NCBI GenBank assembly: GCA_002746425.1
Contig: NVXB01000059.1
Span: 1 to 12,532, forward strand
Source: Hyphomicrobiales bacterium
GTDB lineage: Bacteria; Pseudomonadota; Alphaproteobacteria; Rhizobiales; GCA-2746425
Reading direction: 5' to 3'
Length of the DNA stretch: 12,532 nucleotides
Made by a program: the position numbers and the translations under genes. The notes below the pieces were generated by a model. That model was not told the DNA's origin. It was given only the letters and a program-made list of their open reading frames with translations, and made no database searches. Within the stretch, counting starts at the first letter, position 1, and every line of letters begins with the position of its first letter. Of this stretch, positions 8,523-12,532 are shown piece after piece.

Positions 8523-8897
8523 TTAGGCCTTGAGTGGTTTGTAATTTGTGACTTCAGAAATACGCGCTGACTTACCGCGACGTTCGCGCAGATAGTACAG
8601 CTTAGCGCGGCGGACACGGCCACGGCGGATCACTGTGATCTCAGCAATATTGGTTGAGTGCAGGGGGAATACCCGCTCAACACCTTCGCCAAAGGAGATT
8701 TTGCGCACGGTGAACGACCCGGCAATACCTTTGCCGTTTTTGCGAGCGATACAAACGCCCTCATAGTTCTGAACCCGGCTGCGTGTGCCTTCGGTAACTT
8801 TGTAGCCAACGCGAATGGTATCGCCAGCCTTAAAATCGGGAATTTCATGCCCGAGGGCGGAAATCTGTTCCGCTTCTAATTGTGCAATCAGATCCAT
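8523..8897 (-). CDS. rplS: 50S ribosomal protein bL19
   Basis: bL19 sits at the 30S-50S interface of the ribosome. With the start at 8897 the protein is 124 aa, the normal length, beginning MDLIAQLEAEQISAL. Family features seen are FKAGDTIRVGYKV, RVQNYEGVCIARKNGKG, SFTVRKISFGEGVERVFPLHS and the basic RRGRVRRAKLYYLRERRGKSARI. A GTG and an ATG lie upstream in the same frame, but AAGGAG at 8904-8909 stands 6 bases before the ATG at 8897 and would lie inside the coding part of the longer versions, so the short form is preferred. It is cotranscribed with rpmE, 11 bp downstream, and follows trmD after about 60 bp, leaving room for separate control. Confidence 0.95.
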   Translation of the reverse strand: MDLIAQLEAEQISALGHEIPDFKAGDTIRVGYKVTEGTRSRVQNYEGVCIARKNGKGIAGSFTVRKISFGEGVERVFPLHSTNIAEITVIRRGRVRRAKLYYLRERRGKSARISEVTNYKPLKA

Positions 8898-8903
8898 CTG
8901 ATG

Positions 8904-8909
8904 CTCCTT
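8904..8909 (-). promoter_or_regulatory. Shine-Dalgarno site that fixes the rplS start
   Basis: AAGGAG on the minus strand, 6 bases before the ATG at 8897. It decides against the in-frame GTG (8921) and ATG (8912), which have no comparable site. Confidence 0.8.
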
Positions 8910-8947
8910 CATGTTACTCACGGTTTGCCCGCGATGATATGAGCACC

Positions 8948-8961
8948 CTAAGAGCTCTTAG
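8948..8961. repeat. 14-bp perfect palindrome over the trmD stop codon
   Basis: CTAAGAGCTCTTAG is a perfect palindrome containing the trmD TAA (8958-8960). In RNA it could form a 5-bp stem with a 4-base loop, too weak alone for a terminator and without a T-tract. It might mark mRNA processing or regulation between trmD and rplS, or be chance. Confidence 0.4.
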
Positions 8962-9767
8962 TCTTTCTCCGAGTCCCTATCATGCGCTGCACAATAAGCC
9001 CGCCAGAGGTCAGGGCGCCGTTCCTTTGTCAGCCTTTCGGCCATAGCCTGCCGCCAGGAGGAGATGTTCGCATGATGGCCGGACAAAAGCACTTCCGGCA
9101 CCCCGCGACCCTCCCAAATGGCTGGCTTCGTGTATTGGGGATGTTCAAGCAGACCGTTGGAGAATGATTCTTCCTCAGCCGATGCCTGATTCCCAAGCAC
9201 GCGGGGTATAAGCCGGACTGCGGCGTCGATCAAGGCTTGAGCGGCAATCTCACCGCCTGTGAGGATAAAATCGCCTAATGATACCTCTTTAATGCCGAAA
9301 TGCTCGATAACCCGCTCATCAATCCCTTCAAACCGGCCGCAAAGCAGCGTGACGCCGGGGCCAGCGGCCAGCTCTTGGGCCATTTCCTGATCAAACCGCT
9401 TCCCGCGCGGCGACAGGTAGATCAGCGGCTTGGGCTTGCCGCGTTGGGCCACATGTATCGCCTTGGCCAAGATATCTGCCCGCAGCACCATGCCGGCGCC
9501 GCCGCCCGTTGGCGTGTCATCCACATTGCGGTGTTTGCCCTCGCCAAATTGGCGCAGATCATGGGTCTGCATCTGCCACAACCCCTCTTTGAGCGCCCGC
9601 CCGGTCAGGCTTTCGCCCAGCACACCGGGGAAGGCATCTGGGAACAGGGTGATGATATCGGCCCGCCAGATGCCGACAAGATCGGGGGCTTCGGCCATCA
9701 GGTCTGTTGGGGTGAGCGAGGCGCGAATGGATTTGCGGCCCGCGGCGCGGCTTGGTGGTATTGTCAT
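8958..9767 (-). CDS. trmD: tRNA (guanine-N1-)-methyltransferase, m1G37
   Basis: Cytoplasmic SPOUT/trefoil-knot enzyme that transfers a methyl group from S-adenosylmethionine to G37 of tRNAs reading CNN codons and some others, preventing +1 frameshifts. The 269 aa contain the family blocks ADIITLFPDAFPG (36-48), RNVDDTPTGGGAGMVL (80-95), YLSPRGKRFDQ (117-127), LLCGRFEGIDERV (141-153) and the knot EVSLGDFILTGGE (161-173), in which Asp166 is the probable catalytic aspartate. The ~34 residues before the core are longer than in E. coli. ATG 9767 is favoured because it overlaps the upstream stop as ATGA and has AGGA upstream; Met24 is a possible shorter start. It is coupled to the sulfotransferase-like gene upstream. 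Confidence 0.95.
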   Translation of the reverse strand: MTIPPSRAAGRKSIRASLTPTDLMAEAPDLVGIWRADIITLFPDAFPGVLGESLTGRALKEGLWQMQTHDLRQFGEGKHRNVDDTPTGGGAGMVLRADILAKAIHVAQRGKPKPLIYLSPRGKRFDQEMAQELAAGPGVTLLCGRFEGIDERVIEHFGIKEVSLGDFILTGGEIAAQALIDAAVRLIPRVLGNQASAEEESFSNGLLEHPQYTKPAIWEGRGVPEVLLSGHHANISSWRQAMAERLTKERRPDLWRAYCAAHDRDSEKD

Positions 9768-10600
9768 GGCAGCCTATCCTTTGTGGGTTGTTGTGCTCTG
9801 GCCCAGCCGCCAACGCCGGCGGCCTCTGCAAGGGCGCGCTTTTGGGCGCGTAGGTCGTCATCGGTCAAGTTGGTTCGGTTGAGGCGCAAAAACGCGGCCG
9901 CCAGCGCGGCGCTAGCACCTTTGTTCGCCGGGGCAATCGGCGTTAGCCGGGCGCGCAGCTTTGCGGGCGCGCCGGTCATTTGGATGAACGCGCCGCCGAT
10001 GCCGAGCGGATTGGTCACGGCGTGCTCCATATGCAGGGTTTTGGTGGTGAGGCCGGTTGCGTCGGCGATATCTTTGTTGGCTTGGGCCAAATCAGCCGCT
10101 GGGCGGAAACGCGCGGCAAAGTCAGACCAGTCGAGCTGCATGCGTTGCCCCAGAAGGTGGTGCCGCCACGCGCTAAACAGCCAAGTGTCAGGCGCGCGCT
10201 GGCTCAGGATAAGCCGCTGCTCGGCCTGGGGGAACTGGTCACTCAGCCAGCCGCTGAGCCAGCTGATTGTATGCGGGGCGGCGGCGTAGGTCTTAACGCT
10301 GGGCCAGCCGGGCAGGTGGCCGCTGAGACCTTCGCAGCTGATGATCAGATTGCGGCCGTCGCGCAGCGGATGGGCGCTCAGCACGGCGCTTAGCGCCTCT
10401 GGCAGGTCAGTCAGCGTAAGCGCATGGCCATGGCGGGCAAAATGCATGCAGATATTGGCCACCGGCTTGAGGTGGCGCAGCATCCAAAGGTCATAGCGCC
10501 GGGCAAGCACCGCCTTGTTCGACCAAAGGAAATGTTGGATCGAGCTTGTCCCGGTTTTGTGAAAGCCGGGATGCAGAAATATCCGCGCAGGGCCGGTCAG
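9764..10600 (-). CDS. Sulfotransferase-like protein, probable CTG start
   Basis: The frame is open from 10600 to a TGA at 9764-9766 and gives 278 aa. Residues 7-20 read IFLHPGFHKTGTSS, matching the sulfotransferase 5'-phosphosulfate loop (HxxKTGTxS). SQRAPDTWLFSAWRH (133-147) matches the 3'-phosphate block, with Arg135 and Ser143. IISCEGLSG (86-94) is also typical of bacterial members. It would move sulfate from PAPS to an unknown acceptor. No ATG, GTG or TTG lies between the previous in-frame TGA and the loop; the first GTG (10510) would remove the loop. CTG at 10600 overlaps the rimM stop as CTGA and has AAGG 6 bases upstream, so it is the best start. The downstream ATGA overlap couples it to trmD. 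The fold is fairly sure; start and substrate are inferred. Confidence 0.75.
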   Translation of the reverse strand: MTGPARIFLHPGFHKTGTSSIQHFLWSNKAVLARRYDLWMLRHLKPVANICMHFARHGHALTLTDLPEALSAVLSAHPLRDGRNLIISCEGLSGHLPGWPSVKTYAAAPHTISWLSGWLSDQFPQAEQRLILSQRAPDTWLFSAWRHHLLGQRMQLDWSDFAARFRPAADLAQANKDIADATGLTTKTLHMEHAVTNPLGIGGAFIQMTGAPAKLRARLTPIAPANKGASAALAAAFLRLNRTNLTDDDLRAQKRALAEAAGVGGWARAQQPTKDRLP

Positions 10601-11145
10601 AACAGGCCTTCAGGCGGGTCAATGATGATCCGGCCAGCGGCGATATCGACCGTTGGCACATGGGCCATGGTGAAGGTCATCAACACGGTTTCGCCATCGG
10701 CGCGGCGCAGTTCTAGCAGATCGCCAGCGCCGTGGTTCATAACGCCCTGCACATGGCCAAGCGCCGTGCCGCCAGCGTCGTAAACCGGCAAGCCGATCAG
10801 ATCATTATAATAATATTCGTCGTCCGGCAGAGCGGGCAGACGGGCCTTGTCGGCCAGTAGCGACACGCCTTTGAGCGCGTCAGCATCTTCTTTGGTTTTG
10901 ACACCTTCCAGCCGGGCGACAAGCGCGCCAGATGTTTGGCCGGTCAGGTTGATTTTGCTAAATACACGGCCGTCTTCGGTATAAAGCGGGGCGTAGCCGG
11001 CAATGTCAGCGGGCTCAGTGCAAAAGCTCTTGATCCGTATCTCACCGCGCACGCCAAAGGCGCCCGCGAGCGCGCCGACGACCACTCTCTCAGGGTTTGG
11101 CCGGTCTGAATTGTTCGCGTCGGGGTCTTGCGGGGGCAGGCTCAT
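10597..11145 (-). CDS. rimM: Ribosome maturation factor RimM
   Basis: RimM is a cytoplasmic assembly factor that binds S19 and helps mature the head of the 30S subunit. The 182 aa show a polar N-terminal tail (1-20, PPQDPDANNSDRPNPER), the RimM N-domain from VVVGALAGAFGVRGEIRI (21-38), the linker motif DEYYYNDLIGLPVYD (109-123) and the C-terminal PRC-barrel with GHVQGVMNHGAGDLLEL (130-146), ending IIIDPPEGLF. ATG 11145 has only a G-rich stretch upstream, a weak ribosome binding site, so its expression may be set below that of S16. The gene lies 100 bp after rpsP, and its stop overlaps the next gene by 4 bp. Confidence 0.94.
   Translation of the reverse strand: MSLPPQDPDANNSDRPNPERVVVGALAGAFGVRGEIRIKSFCTEPADIAGYAPLYTEDGRVFSKINLTGQTSGALVARLEGVKTKEDADALKGVSLLADKARLPALPDDEYYYNDLIGLPVYDAGGTALGHVQGVMNHGAGDLLELRRADGETVLMTFTMAHVPTVDIAAGRIIIDPPEGLF
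10607..10610 (-). promoter_or_regulatory. Shine-Dalgarno site supporting a CTG start
   Basis: AAGG on the minus strand within the end of rimM, 6 bases before the CTG at 10600-10598. The spacing is ideal, and it is the main sequence support for the non-canonical start of the sulfotransferase-like gene. Confidence 0.45.
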
Positions 11146-11173
11146 GGCGCGCCCCCGAAACGACTATGTGCAA

Positions 11174-11203
11174 ATGCAACAGGCTTATCTGCATATGCAA
11201 CAG
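11174..11203. repeat. Short direct repeat in the rpsP-rimM intergenic region
   Basis: ATGCAACAG occurs at 11174-11182 and again at 11195-11203, a 21-bp period or two helical turns. The match extends to 12 bases with one mismatch (CAAATGCAACAG / CATATGCAACAG). The second copy overlaps a 10-bp palindrome TGCATATGCA (11190-11199). It could be a protein-binding site or an RNA element ahead of rimM, or chance. Confidence 0.35.
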
Positions 11204-11245
11204 ACGGGGCGGGCCGGAGGCCTATGCGGGTCCAGCCCGGCCGCA

Positions 11246-11623
11246 TTATTCTGCTGTCGCTTCTGCTGGGGCTTCCTCAGAAGCACTGGCGGCACGGGCT
11301 GCGTGCTTCTCTACCCGCTCAACAGCTGCCTTGCCTGGCTTGCCTTTGATCGGGTTGTTGCGGGTCTTCTTCTCAATAACGCCAGCCGCTTCGAGCATGC
11401 GCGACACACGGTCAGTAGGCTGTGCGCCTTGGCCGAGCCAGTACTGAACCCGCTCCATGTTCATTTTCACGCGCTCTTCGCTGTCGCGTGGCAGAAGTGG
11501 GTTATATGTGCCGAGTTTTTCGACGAAACGCCCGTCGCGGGGCATACGGCTATCTGCCGCTACGATCGAATAGAAAGGGCGCTTCTTAGAGCCGCCGCGT
11601 GCGAGGCGAATTTTCATGGCCAT
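11246..11623 (-). CDS. rpsP: 30S ribosomal protein bS16
   Basis: bS16 is a 30S body protein needed early in assembly. The 125 aa start MAMKIRLARGGSKKRPFY and contain ADSRMPRDGRFVEKLGTYNP and a second conserved part with VQYWLGQGAQPTDRV, all diagnostic. Residues from about 95 form an Ala/Glu/Lys-rich tail ending EEAPAEATAE, an extension seen in alphaproteobacterial S16. The ATG at 11623 is chosen because AAGGAG (11632-11637) stands 8 bases before it; Met3 would be too far. It follows the chorismate mutase gene after 52 bp that contain a strong inverted repeat. Confidence 0.96.
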   Translation of the reverse strand: MAMKIRLARGGSKKRPFYSIVAADSRMPRDGRFVEKLGTYNPLLPRDSEERVKMNMERVQYWLGQGAQPTDRVSRMLEAAGVIEKKTRNNPIKGKPGKAAVERVEKHAARAASASEEAPAEATAE

Positions 11624-11656
11624 GGTGATATCTCCTTAAGATGGCATGTGAGGCAA

Positions 11657-11675
11657 GGTTGGGATGATCCCAACC
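11657..11675 (-). repeat. Perfect 19-nt inverted repeat between chorismate mutase and rpsP
   Basis: GGTTGGGATGATCCCAACC: 9-base arms around one central base. In RNA it would fold as a 7-bp GC-rich stem with a 5-base loop, directly after the chorismate mutase TAG (11676-11678) and 19 bases before the rpsP SD. No T-tract follows on the minus strand, so it is more likely an attenuator, processing site or mRNA stabiliser than a full terminator. Confidence 0.65.
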
Positions 11676-11990
11676 CTATGATTGGTGGCTTTCATGGTGT
11701 TTGATGACTTCTTGGATGATGAAAGCCAGAAATTTCTTGGCGAATTCTGGGTCGAGATCGGCGCGTGTTGCCAGATCTGTGAGCCGGGCGATCTGGGTCT
11801 GTTCGCGGGCCGGGTCAGAGGGCGGCAGGTCGTGCTTTGCTTTGAGCCGCCCGACGGCTTGAGTGTGCTTAAACCGCTCGGCCAGCGTGTAGACAAGGAT
11901 CGCATCGAGCCGGTCGATGCTGTCGCGGTGGCTGGCGAGCAGCTCGGCTGCTTGTTGGGTCACATCTGTCTTTATTTTGTCACTGGGCAT
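11676..11990 (-). CDS. Chorismate mutase, AroQ class (monofunctional)
   Basis: Small all-helical enzyme that rearranges chorismate to prephenate, the entry to phenylalanine and tyrosine synthesis. With ATG 11990 the protein has 104 aa. Aligned by eye to the E. coli P-protein mutase domain, the active-site residues map as Arg22 (R11), Arg39 in LAERF (R28), Lys50 (K39), Asp59 (D48), Arg62 and Glu63 in DPARE (R51, E52). The C-terminal glutamine (Q88) has no clear match: the helix reads IIQEVIKHHESHQ. Start choice: GGAGG lies 7 bases before 11990, while the longer frame to 12062 starts with a region of unlikely composition. In Rhodobacterales this gene commonly sits next to rpsP, so the location supports the call. 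Confidence 0.88.
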   Translation of the reverse strand: MPSDKIKTDVTQQAAELLASHRDSIDRLDAILVYTLAERFKHTQAVGRLKAKHDLPPSDPAREQTQIARLTDLATRADLDPEFAKKFLAFIIQEVIKHHESHQS

Positions 11991-12031
11991 GCTGTGGCCT
12001 CCGGGCGGGTGTGGCGAAATGTCAGGCAATT

Positions 12032-12044
12032 CCATTGACAATGG
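12032..12044. promoter_or_regulatory. Perfect inverted repeat in the divergent intergenic region (operator candidate)
   Basis: CCATTGACAATGG: 6-base arms around a central A, about 42 bases upstream of the chorismate mutase ATG and about 170 upstream of gcdH. It contains a TTGACA (12035-12040), but no good -10 follows on the plus strand. A dimeric repressor or activator site is possible; no regulator gene is visible in the window. Confidence 0.3.
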
Positions 12045-12183
12045 GCGACTACACACCAGCACTGATGAACGGTATGTGAACGATGAACATCAAGGAATTA
12101 AAACTATCGAAGTGATGTCACCGGATCGAGCGTAAGGTGAAATTCGCAACTATCAGCCAATCAAAAAAACAGATATAAACTGC

Positions 12184-12199
12184 TGACATTATGACATTC
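12184..12199 (+). repeat. Tandem 8-bp repeat just upstream of gcdH
   Basis: TGACATTA followed at once by TGACATTC, ending directly before the AGGA Shine-Dalgarno (12200-12203) of the glutaryl-CoA dehydrogenase gene. It may be part of a regulatory site or leader. A TATAAA at 12174-12179 nearby could be a -10 element but lacks a convincing -35. Confidence 0.3.
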
Positions 12200-12212
12200 A
12201 GGAATAACCAAC

Positions 12213-12532
12213 ATGTCTAACAAAACAGCTACCAACTTCAGTTGGGAAGACCCGTTTTTACTTCGAGACCAATTGAGTGAAGACGAGCGTCTGATAACAG
12301 ATGCTGCCGCAGAATTTGCCCGAGACAAATTGCAGCCGCGCATTTCAGACGCTTATGCTAATGAGACAACTGACCGCGCGATATTTACTGAAATGGGAGA
12401 CATGGGTTTGTTGGGCTCAACCATTCCAGAGGAATATGGCGGCGTTGGCACTAACTATACAAGCTATGGACTGATTGCCCGTGAAATCGAGCGGGTAGAC
12501 AGTGGCTATCGCTCTATGATGAGCGTGCAATC
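12213..12532 (+). CDS. gcdH: Glutaryl-CoA dehydrogenase, N-terminal part (continues past window)
   Basis: ATG 12213 has AGGA 9 bases upstream and opens a frame running off the window edge (106 codons plus two bases). The start FSWEDPFLLRDQLSEDERLI, then GLLGSTIPEEYGGVG and REIERVDSGYRSMMSVQ, match glutaryl-CoA dehydrogenases rather than other acyl-CoA dehydrogenases. The enzyme is an FAD protein that oxidises and decarboxylates glutaryl-CoA to crotonyl-CoA in lysine, tryptophan and hydroxylysine breakdown. Only the N-terminal helical domain is seen; the catalytic glutamate lies beyond the window. By hand count 50 of 106 codons end in G or C, clearly fewer than in the other genes here, suggesting a different origin or lower expression. 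It is divergent from the chorismate mutase gene. Confidence 0.88.
   Translation, partial: MSNKTATNFSWEDPFLLRDQLSEDERLITDAAAEFARDKLQPRISDAYANETTDRAIFTEMGDMGLLGSTIPEEYGGVGTNYTSYGLIAREIERVDSGYRSMMSVQ

Noticed and set aside
9300..10289. Long plus-strand open frame of 329 codons opposite trmD and the sulfotransferase-like gene
   Set aside because: It lies fully antisense to two recognisable genes, has no family-like motifs, and GC-rich DNA readily yields such frames.
12035..12063. TTGACA as the -35 of a plus-strand gcdH promoter
   Set aside because: The hexamer 17 bases downstream is AGCACT, and the site is about 170 bases from the start codon; it is better explained as part of the palindrome.

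Overview
The window looks like a piece of an alphaproteobacterial chromosome, most likely from the Rhodobacterales (Roseobacter-type) lineage. The evidence is the moderately high GC content with GC-ending codons, and the sequences and order of the ribosomal genes on the minus strand: chorismate mutase, rpsP, rimM, trmD, rplS, rpmE. The L31 protein is the cysteine-free form and L19 starts MDLIAQLEAEQI, both of which I associate with that order. This assignment rests on remembered family sequences, not on a search.

Left part, plus strand (1-8203). The window opens in the 3' end of a Pro/Ala-rich protein of unknown function. Next come an aromatic-type aldehyde dehydrogenase, a YqiK/flotillin-like SPFH membrane-scaffold protein, a Kef-type K+/H+ antiporter with an RCK domain, and a MATE exporter whose GTG start overlaps the Kef stop by 4 bp. 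A three-TM protein I do not recognise follows. The flotillin-like protein, antiporter and MATE pump suggest a cell-envelope and ion-homeostasis cluster, but only Kef-MATE shows tight coupling. A perfect 12-bp stem hairpin at 8232-8260 separates this block from the convergent ribosomal block and probably terminates from both sides.

Right part, minus strand (8290-11990, read right to left). A small AroQ chorismate mutase is followed by rpsP (S16), rimM (30S maturation), a sulfotransferase-like gene, trmD (tRNA m1G37 methyltransferase), rplS (L19) and rpmE (L31). The sulfotransferase-like gene is coupled on both sides by 4-bp stop/start overlaps: CTGA with rimM and ATGA with trmD. Its PAPS-binding loop is encoded upstream of any ATG/GTG/TTG, so it probably starts at a rare CTG codon behind an AAGG Shine-Dalgarno site. 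This is the most unusual point in the window. A perfect 19-nt inverted repeat lies between the chorismate mutase stop and the rpsP ribosome binding site.

Right edge. A 222-bp divergent intergenic region with several small inverted and direct repeats leads into the 5' part of a glutaryl-CoA dehydrogenase (gcdH) on the plus strand. Its codons are clearly less GC-rich at the third position than those of the neighbours. In many Rhodobacterales I would expect ffh at this place, so this may be a rearrangement or insertion boundary. I see no tRNA, rRNA, IS element, CRISPR array or prophage gene, and no clear-cut new multi-gene system. No gap between genes is longer than 300 bases.
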